Assembly: GCF_027912455.1 (NCBI RefSeq)
Contig: NZ_CP115446.1
Coordinates: 2,379,501 to 2,443,500 of the forward strand
Direction: 5' to 3'
DNA from: Aurantiacibacter sp. MUD61
GTDB taxonomy: Bacteria; Pseudomonadota; Alphaproteobacteria; Sphingomonadales; Sphingomonadaceae
DNA: 64,000 nucleotides
The notes under the pieces: generated by a model
Told to the model about the DNA's origin: nothing
What the model saw: the letters and a program-made list of their open reading frames with translations, nothing else
Database searches by the model: none
Shown here: positions 48,661-58,740 of the stretch, in pieces
Numbering within the stretch: position 1 is the first letter of the stretch
Layout: each line of letters begins with the position of its first letter
Made by a program: the position numbers and the translations under genes

Positions 48661-48675
48661 GAACGAATAAAGAAC
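48661..48675 (-). promoter_or_regulatory. lexA: LexA (SOS) box of lexA
   Basis: On the minus strand GTTC-N7-GTTC, the known alphaproteobacterial LexA box (a direct repeat rather than the E. coli palindrome), 34 bases from the start. Next to it GTTCC-N6-GGAAC (48649-48664) forms an extra dyad. Confidence 0.85.
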
Positions 48676-48699
48676 AATTATGAAACAGAATTGCTGAAG

Positions 48700-49902
48700 T
48701 CAAGCGATACCGCCATTTTCGAGCAAATAGGCTTTAACCGGTGTTCCCACCTCTTGGGGGCCAGACCCTTCCGGTCGCTCGATGAGGGCATTGGCGGCTG
48801 CAAGTGCGCGCAGGGCGCTGCTGTCATTCTCGTTCACCGGGGTGATCTCGCCGCCTGCTAGGTGCGCGCGAACGAACTCGCGCCTGTCACCCACCGGCGG
48901 CAGCTTCGCCGTAAGTTTCGCCATGACGGTCGTGGGTAATGATGCGGATGGCCCAGCGAGGCGGCGGAGCAGCGGTAGCAAGAACAAATAGCCGGTAACG
49001 AAACTCGAGACCGGATTACCTGGCAGGCCAAGGATGATAGTCTTGCCTTTGCGCGCGACCATCAACGGCTTTCCCGGCTTCATCGCAACACGCCAGAAGT
49101 CCAGCGTGGCGCCCCAGTCTTCGAGGGCGGGACGCACGAGGTCGTGATCGCCGACAGAAGCGCCGCCGCAGGTAACGATCACATCCGCCTCGGTTTGATC
49201 GAATGCGGCGATGAGTTGCGCCTTATCGTCGGCGATCGGTCCGATCACCTTACATTGGGAAGCATAGGGCGCGGCCATCGCGGCGAGCATGGGGCCATTT
49301 GTGGCGGGGATTTGGTGATCTGCGGACTCCAAGGGGTCTGCTGCAAGCTCGTCGCCGCATTCGATAATTGTGATCTGCGGCAATTTCCCTGCGTTGATTG
49401 TCGAATGTCCCCCAGCTAGCGCAACGGCAATCTGCGCGGGACCGATCCGCGTTCCTGATTTAAGAAGCGCATCGCCTTTGCGGAAATCGAAGCCTTGCTT
49501 GCGAACGTATTGCGGGCTGGCTGAGTGACTATCCGTCACTGACAGAGTGTCGCCTTCGCGGTGCGCGTGCTCCTGCAAAAGCACCGCGCCGCCGGCGTCC
49601 GGCATGTGCGCGCCGGTTGAGATACGTATCGCCTCTCCATGCTTCAGCGAGCCTGCAAATGGATGACCCGCGGCGCTTTCACCAATGATGCGCCACGGTC
49701 CCGCCAGATCGTCTGCACGAATGGCATAACCATCCATTGCGGAAAGATCTGCCGCCGGATTTTCGCGTAAAGAACACAGATTGTCGGCAAGATAGCGGCC
49801 CGCTGCCGTGGATACGGGAAATATTTCGGATTCCAGCGGCTCAGCAAGCTCAAGAAGTCGCTTTTGCGCTTCCTCCAAGGGAATCGGCGGGGGAGGGCTC
49901 AC
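48700..49902 (-). CDS. moeA: Molybdopterin molybdotransferase MoeA
   Basis: 400 residues. Inserts molybdate into adenylylated molybdopterin. SAMDGYAIR in the N-terminal part, then [11 protein letters not shown] and [14 protein letters not shown] in the catalytic region, are family marks. The start is GTG at 49902, overlapping the moaC stop (GTGA). Confidence 0.94.
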   Translation of the reverse strand: MSPPPPIPLEEAQKRLLELAEPLESEIFPVSTAAGRYLADNLCSLRENPAADLSAMDGYAIRADDLAGPWRIIGESAAGHPFAGSLKHGEAIRISTGAHMPDAGGAVLLQEHAHREGDTLSVTDSHSASPQYVRKQGFDFRKGDALLKSGTRIGPAQIAVALAGGHSTINAGKLPQITIIECGDELAADPLESADHQIPATNGPMLAAMAAPYASQCKVIGPIADDKAQLIAAFDQTEADVIVTCGGASVGDHDLVRPALEDWGATLDFWRVAMKPGKPLMVARKGKTIILGLPGNPVSSFVTGYLFLLPLLRRLAGPSASLPTTVMAKLTAKLPPVGDRREFVRAHLAGGEITPVNENDSSALRALAAANALIERPEGSGPQEVGTPVKAYLLENGGIA

Positions 49903-50378
49903 CTTGCCTCGCTCGCGTGCCAGTCACCGCTCTTGCCCCCGGTCTTCGACAGCAGCCGCACCTGCTCGATCACCATGCCTTTTTCGAGCGCTTTAGCCAT
50001 GTCGTAAAGTGTCAGGAGTGCGATGGAAGCTGCTGTAAGCGCTTCCATTTCAACGCCGGTCTTGCCAGAAAGGCGCGCGGTCGCAGTGACCGCAATGCTC
50101 TCTTCATGAAAGGCAAAGTCGATTGTGACGCTGTCCAGCGGAAGCGGATGGCAGAGCGGGATGAGATCAGCGGTCTTTTTCGCCGCCATAATTCCGGCAA
50201 TCCGCGCAGTGCCCAGCACATCGCCCTTGGGCGTGTTACCTTCACTAATGGTAGCGATTGTACTGGCTGAAGCGCGCAAAAAGCCCGCAGCAGTTGCGCT
50301 CCGCTCGGTCACTTGCTTGGCGCCGACATCGACCATGCGCGCCGCGCCGTCATCATCCAGATGGGTAAGCTCAGACAT
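49899..50378 (-). CDS. moaC: Cyclic pyranopterin monophosphate synthase MoaC
   Basis: 159 residues. Second half of the first step of molybdenum cofactor synthesis. [14 protein letters not shown] and [20 protein letters not shown] are the family signatures. Start ATG at 50378. Operon with moeA by overlap. Confidence 0.96.
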   Translation of the reverse strand: MSELTHLDDDGAARMVDVGAKQVTERSATAAGFLRASASTIATISEGNTPKGDVLGTARIAGIMAAKKTADLIPLCHPLPLDSVTIDFAFHEESIAVTATARLSGKTGVEMEALTAASIALLTLYDMAKALEKGMVIEQVRLLSKTGGKSGDWHASEAR

Positions 50379-50428
50379 GGCAGGCGACCTATCGCAGATC
50401 GCCCGCCATGTCAGCTAGTTCGAGGATA

Positions 50429-50800
50429 TCAGTCGAGCATCGATGGCGGAACCTTGCCGCCCTCGGCTGCGATTTTCGCCATCACCTGACGGTGCAGCCA
50501 GATGTTTTCTTCGGCCTTGCCCGAATAATCATTGTCACCCAGCTCAGCGGCCAGCTCCTTGCGGTTCTCATAGCTTGGGTCGATGCCGACGAGCTTCATC
50601 AGATCGACAATCGAAGTCCGCCAGTTGAGCTTGTCTGCGCCCGGCTTGTTCTCCAGCGCTTCTTCCAAATCCATTGTGCTGACAGGCCGCGGGCGGCCTG
50701 CCTCGACAGTCTTCGACGCGGGTTTCGCGCCGTGCTCCACCTTCTTGTCGTCGTCATCGTCGCCGAAAATCGCGTTCTTTATCGAGCTGAAAATACCCAT
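50429..50800 (-). CDS. DUF3597 family protein
   Basis: 123 residues. MGIFSSIKNAIFG at the start and DLMKLVGIDPSYENRKELA / NIWLHRQVMAKIAAEGG later are the DUF3597 pattern, a small LysM-associated-type domain of unknown role. The middle is acidic and charged. ATG at 50800 follows a GGGGAT site; upstream in-frame codons would cross 82 bases of intergenic DNA after trpC. Cytoplasmic. Confidence 0.8.
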   Translation of the reverse strand: MGIFSSIKNAIFGDDDDDKKVEHGAKPASKTVEAGRPRPVSTMDLEEALENKPGADKLNWRTSIVDLMKLVGIDPSYENRKELAAELGDNDYSGKAEENIWLHRQVMAKIAAEGGKVPPSMLD

Positions 50801-50882
50801 AATTGCATCCCCTTCATGAAAGTTGGTCAGGGGTGTAACATAGGCACGGTTGGGCGCATTTGCGAAGAATGATTTGTAAAGT

Positions 50883-51671
50883 CTAGTGACCGAGTAGGCT
50901 ACGGGTTGCCGCCTCGACATCCTCTTGCCGCATCAGGCTTTCCCCGACGAGGAAACAGCGCACACCACTTTCGGCAAGACGCAAGCAGTCTTCATGCGAG
51001 TTGATGCCGCTTTCACCCACCAGCAGGCTGCCCTCCGGAGCGAGCGGCGCGAGGCGTTCGGTCGTGCTGAGGTCGGTGGTGAACGTCTTCAGATTGCGAT
51101 TGTTGACGCCGATCAGGCGAGAGGTGAGGTGCGTGGCTGCGCGTTCCAGTTCCTCCTCGTCATGCACTTCGATCAGTACATCCATCCCGCGCTCGATCGC
51201 GGCGGCTTCGATTTCCGCCATCTGCGCGTTGTCCAGCGCCGCCACGATGATCAGGATTGCATCCGCGCCGAACATGCGGCTTTCGGCGATCTGCCACGGG
51301 TCGACCATGAAGTCCTTGCGCAGCACGGGCAGATCGGTGGTCGCCCGCGCTTCCATCATGAAAGACTCGTGACCTTGGAAATACGGAGCATCGGTGAGGA
51401 CAGAGAGGCAGGCCGCGCCGCCTTTAGTGTAATCGAGCGCATGCTGATGCGGCCGGAAATCGGCACGGATCAGCCCCTTCGAAGGACTGGCCTTCTTGAT
51501 TTCCGCGATGAGGCCGAAGCCTTCGGCAGATGCTTCCTCAAGCGCGCGCTTGAACCCGCGTGGCGGCGTGCTCTTCTGCGCGATACGATCACAATCGGAC
51601 AGCGTCTTTGCCGCCTTGCGGCGGGCGACCTCCTCACGCTTCACAGCGCAGATTTCTTCGAGCTTGTTCAT
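50883..51671 (-). CDS. trpC: Indole-3-glycerol-phosphate synthase
   Basis: 262 residues, TIM barrel of tryptophan synthesis. [11 protein letters not shown] is the substrate-phosphate motif, with [21 protein letters not shown] and VGESGI later. TAATG overlap with trpD. Monofunctional; no trpF fusion. Confidence 0.96.
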   Translation of the reverse strand: MNKLEEICAVKREEVARRKAAKTLSDCDRIAQKSTPPRGFKRALEEASAEGFGLIAEIKKASPSKGLIRADFRPHQHALDYTKGGAACLSVLTDAPYFQGHESFMMEARATTDLPVLRKDFMVDPWQIAESRMFGADAILIIVAALDNAQMAEIEAAAIERGMDVLIEVHDEEELERAATHLTSRLIGVNNRNLKTFTTDLSTTERLAPLAPEGSLLVGESGINSHEDCLRLAESGVRCFLVGESLMRQEDVEAATRSLLGH

Positions 51672-52663
51672 TACTTGGCCGTGTCGATCCAGCATTCGAG
51701 CAGCGCCTTCGCGAGACCCTTGTCGATAGCCTCGGCCGCCTCTTCGACGCCGTCCTGCCAGCTGTCGACTTCGCCAGCGACCATCAGCGCGCCTGCGCTG
51801 TTGAACAGGACGGCATCGCGATAGGGGCCGGGCGCGCCGAGAAGTAGCGCTTGGAGCGCCTTGGCATTGTGGACCGCGTCATCCCCCCTGATAGCTTCGA
51901 CAGGAGCATGATTGAGGCCCGCATCGCTCGCATCGACGCGGCGCATACGGACTTCGCGGCCCGTCACATCGGCAAGCTCGTTGCCTTCATCCAGGCTCAG
52001 CTCGTCCAATCCTTCGTCGCCGGAGACGATAAAGGTGCGCTCGGTGCCGAGGCGCGCCATCGCATCTGCATAAATCGGCACGTAGGCCGGGCGCGCTATA
52101 CCGATCAACTGACGCCGAACCTTCGCCGGGTTCGACAGCGGCCCCATCAGGTTGAAGATCGTGCGCTTGCCGAGCTTCTGGCGGATCGGCTGAATGCGGC
52201 CCATCGCGGGGTGATGGTTCTTGGCGAACAGGAAGCAGATGCCAATCTCTGCGAGCGTCTTCTCCGCAGTCCGCCCGGCTGCATCCATATCGAGGCCCAG
52301 AGCTTCGAGCGTATCTGCTGCGCCCGATTTCGAACTCGCCGCGCGATTGCCGTGCTTCGCCACCGGAACGCCGCAGGCCGCGACGACAAGAGAAACAGCG
52401 GTCGAGACGTTTAGCGTATGGTGGCCATCGCCGCCCGTGCCGCACACGTCGATTGCGTTGTCGGGCGCTTCGATCGGGATCAGCCGCTTGCGCATGGCCC
52501 GCGCGGCACCGGCGATCTCCTCCGCGCGCTCACCGCGATCGGAAAGTCCGCTCAGGAATTCGGCGATTTCCTCTTCGCTGGGCTTGCCGTCGAGCATATC
52601 GCCAAAGGCACGCTCGGCATCAGCTTCAGTCAGCGGGATATCAGTGGGAGGAAGAACGGTCAT
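51671..52663 (-). CDS. trpD: Anthranilate phosphoribosyltransferase
   Basis: 330 residues. [17 protein letters not shown] binds [19 protein letters not shown] and [17 protein letters not shown] follow. The ATG at 52663 overlaps the trpG stop (ATGA). Confidence 0.96.
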   Translation of the reverse strand: MTVLPPTDIPLTEADAERAFGDMLDGKPSEEEIAEFLSGLSDRGERAEEIAGAARAMRKRLIPIEAPDNAIDVCGTGGDGHHTLNVSTAVSLVVAACGVPVAKHGNRAASSKSGAADTLEALGLDMDAAGRTAEKTLAEIGICFLFAKNHHPAMGRIQPIRQKLGKRTIFNLMGPLSNPAKVRRQLIGIARPAYVPIYADAMARLGTERTFIVSGDEGLDELSLDEGNELADVTGREVRMRRVDASDAGLNHAPVEAIRGDDAVHNAKALQALLLGAPGPYRDAVLFNSAGALMVAGEVDSWQDGVEEAAEAIDKGLAKALLECWIDTAK

Positions 52664-53259
52664 ACAGGCACCTTCGCTTCGATCCCGCAGATGTTGAGGA
52701 AATTGGCGAGCAGCCTGTGGCCATGCTCGGTGGCGATGCTCTCCGGGTGGAACTGCACGCCATGGATCGGAAGGTCCGCATGGCGGAAACCCATCACACT
52801 GCTGCCATCGAGCCCGGGAGTCTCGCTTCGCGCATTCACCAGCAGGCAATCGGGAATGTTGTCCACGATCAGCGAGTGATAGCGCGTCGCGATATAGGGC
52901 GAGGGGATATTGGCGAACACGCCTGTCCCATCATGGTCTACCGGCGAAGTCTTGCCGTGCATCAAACCGCCGCGCGCAACGCGTCCGCCGAAATGCTGAC
53001 CGATAGCCTGGTGGCCCAGGCATACGCCGAGCAACGGCAGTGCTTTGTCAGCACAGGCCGCGACCAGATCGAGCGAAACACCGGCTTCATTCGGCGTGCA
53101 CGGCCCCGGAGAAATCAGCACGCCTTTCGCGCCGCGCGCCACAGCTTCTGCCGCCGTCATCGCATCGTTACGCTCGACCAAGACTTCGGCGCCCAGCTCC
53201 ATCAGATAATGGACCAGGTTGAAGGTGAAACTGTCGTAATTGTCGATGACGAGGATCAT
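52660..53259 (-). CDS. trpG: Anthranilate synthase glutamine amidotransferase subunit
   Basis: 199 residues, class I glutaminase. The nucleophile Cys is in [12 protein letters not shown]. The HGKTS and FHPES segments are present. The ATG at 53259 starts the typical [16 protein letters not shown]-terminus; upstream codons lie in intergenic DNA. Confidence 0.96.
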   Translation of the reverse strand: MILVIDNYDSFTFNLVHYLMELGAEVLVERNDAMTAAEAVARGAKGVLISPGPCTPNEAGVSLDLVAACADKALPLLGVCLGHQAIGQHFGGRVARGGLMHGKTSPVDHDGTGVFANIPSPYIATRYHSLIVDNIPDCLLVNARSETPGLDGSSVMGFRHADLPIHGVQFHPESIATEHGHRLLANFLNICGIEAKVPV

Positions 53260-53290
53260 TGCGCCGCCATTGCCTCTGGTGCCTGCACAA

Positions 53291-54250
53291 TCAAGCCTGT
53301 TTGCCAGCAAGCTCATCGGTTGCGCGGACGAGGCCGTCGACGATACCCGGCTCAAATGCGCTGTGACCTGCATCGTGAACGATCCGAAGATCGGCTTCGG
53401 GCCACGCCTTTTTCAGTTCCCATGCGGAAACGGGCGGTGTGCAAATATCGTGGCGCCCCTGAACGATGATGCCGGGAATGTCTTTCAGCCTGTCGGCATT
53501 CTTCAGCAGCTGCCCTTCTTCGAGGAAAAATTCCTTCAGGAAGAACTTCGCACAAATCCGCGCGAAGGGAACAGCCTTTGCGGGATCGGCAAAACTATCG
53601 AGCAACTCCTTGTTCGGCAGCAATGTCGCGACGCTTCCTTCCCACAGAGACCATTCCTTGGCCGCAGCGAGGCGCGTTGCCTCATCATCGCTGGTCAAGC
53701 GATCGTAATAGGCTTGCACAAGATTTCCGCGCTCGGCTTCGGGGATGAGACTGCTGAAATCGTCCCACTGCTCCGCCATGATCTCGCTCGCGCCGCGGCT
53801 ATAGAGCCAGTCCTGCTCCTTTCGCCGCCCAAGGAAGACACCGCGCAGGACCAATTCGCTGCACCGTTCGGGGTATTTTTGCGCATAGGCGAGGGCGAGG
53901 GTGGACCCCCAGCTGCCGCCGAACACCTGCCATTTGTCAAAGCCGCACATTTCGCGAAGGCGCTCCATGTCCTCGACGATGCGCCAAGTATCGTTGTTCT
54001 CGATTTCCGCGAAGGGCAGGGACTTGCCGCATCCGCGCTGGTCGAACAGCAGGACGTCGTAAAGTTCGGGATCCCACTGGCCGCGATGTGTTGGAGAGAT
54101 GCCCCCGCCCGGGCCGCCGTGCAGCATCACCGCAGGCTTCGCGCCTTTCGTGCCGACGCGCTCCCAATAGAGCGAATGGCCTTCGCCCACATCCAGCATG
54201 CCGCTGTCGAAAGGCTCGGTGATCGGGTAAAGTTCGCGGTATTCGCTCAT
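53291..54250 (-). CDS. pip: Prolyl aminopeptidase (proline iminopeptidase)
   Basis: 319 residues, S33 family. Removes N-terminal Pro from peptides. HGGPGGGI (oxyanion), FDQRGCGKS and the nucleophile elbow [10 protein letters not shown] are canonical; the late Asp (DICTP segment) and His (DAGHSAFE) complete the triad. No signal peptide. It sits inside the trp operon, overlapping the upstream glycosidase gene by four bases. Confidence 0.95.
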   Translation of the reverse strand: MSEYRELYPITEPFDSGMLDVGEGHSLYWERVGTKGAKPAVMLHGGPGGGISPTHRGQWDPELYDVLLFDQRGCGKSLPFAEIENNDTWRIVEDMERLREMCGFDKWQVFGGSWGSTLALAYAQKYPERCSELVLRGVFLGRRKEQDWLYSRGASEIMAEQWDDFSSLIPEAERGNLVQAYYDRLTSDDEATRLAAAKEWSLWEGSVATLLPNKELLDSFADPAKAVPFARICAKFFLKEFFLEEGQLLKNADRLKDIPGIIVQGRHDICTPPVSAWELKKAWPEADLRIVHDAGHSAFEPGIVDGLVRATDELAGKQA

Positions 54251-55035
54251 GAATTCTCGTCCTGCATTGTGACAACGATCAACGGACCGATGGGCGATCC
54301 GGTTTCCAGTCGATCATTGGGTACATCCCATATTTGCGACACGCTGCCATCCAGATAGAGGGCGTTGTCGACATTCAGGACGTCGCGGTAATAGCGCGCG
54401 AGCTTGCCGAAGCTCACCGGCACTTCGCTCATCACGAAATGTGCGCGGCCCAGCTCGTCTACCCCCACGGCGTTGCGGATACGCAGAGAGGTGCCGTTGG
54501 GCTGGATATCGGGGTGCAATTCGCCGTTCACCACCAGCATGGGCCCCGATTGCGTGGCGAAGTTCGGTCGCTGGCCGCGGCTTGCGAAGCGTTCCGTATC
54601 GAGAACCTGCCAAGGGCCTGCGGGACCATCGCCGAAGAAAACACCATTGGGCCTCATATGGAAATTGCCCGGCCCATCGCGTTGATTGAGAACGGTCAGC
54701 CGCCGGCCATCCTCGACGTAATAGCCGATGGGAAAGCCTTCCTCATCGAACATGCCGCCATTCGCCGCGAACACGATATGCGGCGCGCCGTCCGGTCGCT
54801 CGGCGAAAGAAAGCTCGCGCAGGGAACGATAGGGCGTTTCCTCGCCTTCGGGAGCCAGATCCATAGCGATGGCGTGCTGCGCAGGATCGGCAGTGCATTG
54901 CACCAGAGGAGTATCTTCGAAGATCACCGGCTCGCAGATCGAGACCAGCTCTTCCTCAATCTCCTGCTCAAAGCGGATGTCACAGCCACCGATGGCCAAT
55001 GCGAGGGGAATAAGCGTGAGGCGACACGCTCTCAC
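54247..55035 (-). CDS. Exported phosphodiester glycosidase family (DUF2233) lipoprotein
   Basis: 262 residues. The N-terminus VRACRLTLIPLALAIGGC carries a lipobox (IGGC). AANGGMFDEEGFPIGYYVEDG, RPNGVFFGDG, ATQSGPMLVVNG, IRNAVGVDE and NALYLDGSVSQIWD are hallmarks of the NAGPA/DUF2233 family. The substrate is unknown in bacteria. GTG at 55035 overlaps the trpE stop (GTGA). Its presence in the trp operon is unexplained. Confidence 0.85.
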   Translation of the reverse strand: MRACRLTLIPLALAIGGCDIRFEQEIEEELVSICEPVIFEDTPLVQCTADPAQHAIAMDLAPEGEETPYRSLRELSFAERPDGAPHIVFAANGGMFDEEGFPIGYYVEDGRRLTVLNQRDGPGNFHMRPNGVFFGDGPAGPWQVLDTERFASRGQRPNFATQSGPMLVVNGELHPDIQPNGTSLRIRNAVGVDELGRAHFVMSEVPVSFGKLARYYRDVLNVDNALYLDGSVSQIWDVPNDRLETGSPIGPLIVVTMQDENS

Positions 55036-56543
55036 TGCCCGAACTCTGCTTCGCCGGCGATGGTCACCGCTTCTCGCGCGGCTGCGATCAGCGCACCCGC
55101 CTTGTGGCGACATTCGGCGGCTTCATAGGCGGGATCACTGTCGGCAACGATGCCGGCTCCGGCCTGGACGTGCATCGTGCCATCCTTGACGACCGCGGTG
55201 CGCAAAACGATGCAACTGTCGACAGAACCATCGGGCGCGAAATAGCCGACACCGCCCGCGTAGGCACCGCGTGTTTCCGGCTCCATCTCTGCAATGATCT
55301 CGCAAGCGCGGATTTTCGGCGCGCCGCTAACGGTTCCGGCAGGAAAGCCAGCGAAAAGGGCGTCGAGCGCATCCTTTTCGCCCGTCAATTGGCCCACGAC
55401 ATTGCTGACGATGTGCATCACATGGCTGTAGCGCTCGATCGTGAAGCTGTCGGTGACGGTAACGCTGCCCGCTTCGGCCACGCGCCCCACATCATTGCGG
55501 CCAAGATCGAGCAGCATCAAATGCTCGGCGCATTCCTTCGGATCGGCGAGCAGGCTTTTCTCATTGGCCTTGTCCTCGCTGTCGGTCGATCCACGCGGAC
55601 GGGTGCCTGCGATCGGGCGAATGGTGACTTCGCCATTTCTGACGCGCACCAGGATTTCAGGGCTGGAGCCGACCACGGCAAAGCCGGGCATGTCCAGGAA
55701 GTAAAGAAACGGAGACGGGTTCACCCGTCGCAGCGCACGGTAGAGCGCGATAGGCGGGAGCGGGAAGGGACAGGTGAAGCGCTGGGCGAGGACAACCTGG
55801 AAGATGTCGCCTGCAGCGATGTATTCCTTCGCGGACAGCACCATCTCCGCGTAATCCGCCTCGTCCATCACAGGGGTGAGGGAGCATTCGGGCAGATCGG
55901 CAAGACGCGGCGCGGAGGGCACCTTTTCACCCAGTTTTCGCAACGCTTCGTTGACCCGCTCTTCGGCCCGCTCGATCTTGGCATCTGCATCGCCATCATC
56001 CGCCCAAAGCGGCGCGATCACGAAAAGCGCGTCAGTCAGCCTGTCGAACACCAACACCAGCGCCGGTCGCGCGAACAGCATATCTGGCAGCGCGAGGTCG
56101 CTCTGTGGTGCTCTCGGCAGTTTCTCGACGAGGCCGATCGTTTCGTAACCGAAATAGCCAACAAGGCAGGCCAGCGCGGGCGGCAATTCTTCCGGAACAT
56201 CGATCCGGCACGATTGCACCAGTTCACGCAACGCTGTCATTGCATCGTCGCCGACTGCCACAAAGTCCTCGCGATCGTGGCGCCAATTGCGATTGATTTC
56301 GGCGGCGCTGCCTGTGGCGCGGAACATCAGGTCGGGATCTAGCCCTAGCAGCGAATAGCGACCGCGGATTTCACCGCCCTCCACCGATTCCAGCAGAAAG
56401 TCTCCGCGCCCTTCCTCGATCAGCTTCAGCGCGCCGCCGATTGGGGTCTCCGTATCGGCAACGACCTTGCGCCAGACGAGCGTGTTGCGCCCGCTGGCAA
56501 GTGCGTCGCGGGCGGCGTCGGCGTTGTTGAGACCAATGGCCAG
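55032..56543 (-). CDS. trpE: Anthranilate synthase component I, probable CTG start
   Basis: 503 residues. Chorismate to anthranilate with TrpG; the conserved catalytic block includes IRPIAGTRPRG, LLDLGRNDVGRVAEAG and TVSGAPKIRACEI. The frame is open from 56552, after a TAG at 56555-56553, and has no ATG or TTG before the conserved TLVWRKVVADTETP. The first GTG is at 56384, too late by about 53 residues. CTG at 56543 follows AGGAGG by five bases and gives a natural N-terminus (AIGLNNADAARDALAS after the initiator). Confidence 0.9.
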   Translation of the reverse strand: MAIGLNNADAARDALASGRNTLVWRKVVADTETPIGGALKLIEEGRGDFLLESVEGGEIRGRYSLLGLDPDLMFRATGSAAEINRNWRHDREDFVAVGDDAMTALRELVQSCRIDVPEELPPALACLVGYFGYETIGLVEKLPRAPQSDLALPDMLFARPALVLVFDRLTDALFVIAPLWADDGDADAKIERAEERVNEALRKLGEKVPSAPRLADLPECSLTPVMDEADYAEMVLSAKEYIAAGDIFQVVLAQRFTCPFPLPPIALYRALRRVNPSPFLYFLDMPGFAVVGSSPEILVRVRNGEVTIRPIAGTRPRGSTDSEDKANEKSLLADPKECAEHLMLLDLGRNDVGRVAEAGSVTVTDSFTIERYSHVMHIVSNVVGQLTGEKDALDALFAGFPAGTVSGAPKIRACEIIAEMEPETRGAYAGGVGYFAPDGSVDSCIVLRTAVVKDGTMHVQAGAGIVADSDPAYEAAECRHKAGALIAAAREAVTIAGEAEFGQ

Positions 56544-56565
56544 CGCGGCCTCCTAGATACAGGTG

Positions 56566-58506
56566 TTAGCGCGTGGCGCCTGTCAGCTGGTCGCGCACGG
56601 CGTTGATACCGTCTTCATTGCGTTCGATATCCAGCGAGGCTTCTGCACCGGCGACGAATTGAGCAACATATTCCTCGCCAAGCTGATCGGAAAGCTGCCG
56701 CATCGTGTTCTCGATCTGCGCGCGGCCCTCTTCGGTGTCGCTCAAATCGGGGGCCTGGATTTCATTCAACTGGACCACGAACCAGCTATTCGTCTCTTCG
56801 ACCGAAACGCGCTTTGCAGTGCCTTCTGCCATGGAGAAGAAAAGAACGGTCGCGCGGTTGACCTGGCCGGAAGCTGCCAGCTCCTGACGATTGAGGCTGA
56901 GGCGATCAGGCGCAGGCAGGCTGACATCTTCTGCAGCCACGGCATCGGCCAGCGACATTCCGCCTTCCATGCGCTCAACGATGCGTGCTGCCGCTTCGGA
57001 TGCAGCCGTCATGCCGCGATCGCGACGCCACTGCAGGGCGACCTGTTCGCGAATCTCCGAAAGCGGCGCTGCCGAGCTGGTGAAAATCTCGCCGACATCG
57101 AAAATCATGTAGGCGACATCGGGCACGATCGCAGCGATCTGCGGCTCGTTTTCGCCAAGATCGAAGGCAAAGCTCACAACGCGCGCCAGCTCTTCCGGTG
57201 GCTGGCCGCGCTGGCCGTAGACCTGCCCATTGGCGAGAAGCTGCGGGGTCGACTGGATTTCCACGCCCAATTCCTCGGCCGCTTCCTCCAAGCTTTTGCC
57301 GCGAGCGAATTCGTCTTCGAAGCGCTCGGTCAATTCGTTCAGGGCTTCACTGCGGCGCTCAGTTTCGAGGGTCTCGCGAATTTCGTCGCTGGCGTCGGCG
57401 AGCGAACGCGCGGCGATGACATTCACATCCGTCACGCTGAGCACGTACCAGCCCAGCGTGCCACGAACCGGACCGACGAGATCGCCTTCTTCCCCATCGA
57501 AAGCCGCTTCGGCAACTGCCTCCGAAGTGGTGGTCGCGAAATCGGCTTGCTCGACTTCCGTAACATTTGTGGTGGAAAGGCCTTTCGACCTCGCCGATGC
57601 CTCCAGAGAGGTTCCGCCGTTCACTTCGTTGATCACAGCCTGCGCTGCGGCCTGAGTGGGCAATACGAGCTGGGTGAAGCTGCGCTCCTCACCGGCTTGG
57701 TACAGTACGGCATTTGCTTCATAGCGGGCAGCGATCTGGGCCTGCGTCACCGGGGGCAGATCACCCAGAGCGGATTCGTCGAACGCGGCATAGCGGATGA
57801 TACGGCGTTCCGGGCGGATAAAGCGCGCCTCATTCTCTTCGTAATACGCCTGCAATTGCGCGTTTGTCGGTTCGCCGTCAGGCGCGAAAGCGGAGGCAGG
57901 AAGCCGCACCGCATCGCCGATGCGCGTCTCGTTGAGCAATTGCGCATAGGTGCGGGCAAAGCTGCGCGGCATGCGGGACTGGTAGGACAGCGGAACAACT
58001 GTCTGACGGGCCAGCAGGCTCAGCGCGAGATCATTGCGCACTGCCGATTCGGTCAGCCCCTGGCCGCGAATGGCTGCGCGAAACGCGTCAGGATCGAATT
58101 CGCCATCGGCACCGCGGAACCCGGGCTCATTGGTGATTTCACTATCGACAAGCCTCTGACCGGCACGAAGGCCCAGCAGTTCGGCGAATTCCGCCAGCGC
58201 ATTGCGGCTGATCACCTGATCCAGAACATTGTCGAATCCGCCCTGCGCAATGAAAGCCTCGATCGATAGCGTCGGATCCTGCGAACGCGCCTGCTGGTAG
58301 GCATTGTTGACGTTCTGCTGCAGGTCAGAAGTGGCAATCGTGCGATCCCCAACGACAGCAACGCGGTCACCGCCAGCGACGCCGCCAAACATGCCAGTGT
58401 TCGCCACATCGGAGCTGGCGAAGGCGACCGCGATCAGGCCAAGAAAGGCCAGAGTAACGACGATCCCGATCTTGGATTTGAAAAAACCGCGAAAGAGCTG
58501 GAGCAT
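56566..58506 (-). CDS. ppiD: Peptidylprolyl isomerase / SurA-PpiD type periplasmic chaperone
   Basis: 646 residues. The N-terminus MLQLFRGFFKSKIG is followed by one membrane helix (about 14-31), anchoring it in the inner membrane with a periplasmic SurA_N-like region and a parvulin-like domain, then a long C-terminal tail. ERSFTQLVLPTQAAAQAVINEV and VGPVRGTLGWYVLSV are parvulin-like. It helps outer-membrane proteins fold. The ATG at 58506 is preferred to upstream in-frame codons, which add a non-signal extension. trpE begins 22 bases after its stop. Confidence 0.9.
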   Translation of the reverse strand: MLQLFRGFFKSKIGIVVTLAFLGLIAVAFASSDVANTGMFGGVAGGDRVAVVGDRTIATSDLQQNVNNAYQQARSQDPTLSIEAFIAQGGFDNVLDQVISRNALAEFAELLGLRAGQRLVDSEITNEPGFRGADGEFDPDAFRAAIRGQGLTESAVRNDLALSLLARQTVVPLSYQSRMPRSFARTYAQLLNETRIGDAVRLPASAFAPDGEPTNAQLQAYYEENEARFIRPERRIIRYAAFDESALGDLPPVTQAQIAARYEANAVLYQAGEERSFTQLVLPTQAAAQAVINEVNGGTSLEASARSKGLSTTNVTEVEQADFATTTSEAVAEAAFDGEEGDLVGPVRGTLGWYVLSVTDVNVIAARSLADASDEIRETLETERRSEALNELTERFEDEFARGKSLEEAAEELGVEIQSTPQLLANGQVYGQRGQPPEELARVVSFAFDLGENEPQIAAIVPDVAYMIFDVGEIFTSSAAPLSEIREQVALQWRRDRGMTAASEAAARIVERMEGGMSLADAVAAEDVSLPAPDRLSLNRQELAASGQVNRATVLFFSMAEGTAKRVSVEETNSWFVVQLNEIQAPDLSDTEEGRAQIENTMRQLSDQLGEEYVAQFVAGAEASLDIERNEDGINAVRDQLTGATR

Positions 58507-58645
58507 AAAATTCAGTTCTGCTGTGGCCGAAGCCGGTAAAGGGGGAGGGCAGACGCCGCTCGACTTATGAGCGGGAGGCTTTATCTCGGCTGCGACCACG
58601 CCGCAACAGGCGCGATGCGCTTTCCCGCAATAGGCAAAAGTGCCT

Positions 58646-58672
58646 TTGACAAGGAGCGAGGGTGGCTATAGC
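58646..58672 (+). promoter_or_regulatory. tpiA: Possible sigma-70 promoter of tpiA
   Basis: TTGACA (58646-58651) and TATAGC (58667-58672) with a 15-base spacer, shorter than the usual 17. Lies 69 bases before the tpiA start. Confidence 0.3.
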
Positions 58673-58740
58673 GGACTTTTCATTAGATAGAGATACGGTT
58701 GCGCGCCGACGCGCGAACCAACTGAATTATCGGGAAATTG

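Noticed and set aside
48649..48664. GTTCC-N6-GGAAC as the main LexA operator
   Set aside because: Alphaproteobacterial LexA binds direct GTTC-N7-GTTC repeats; that site is present next to it and is the better call.
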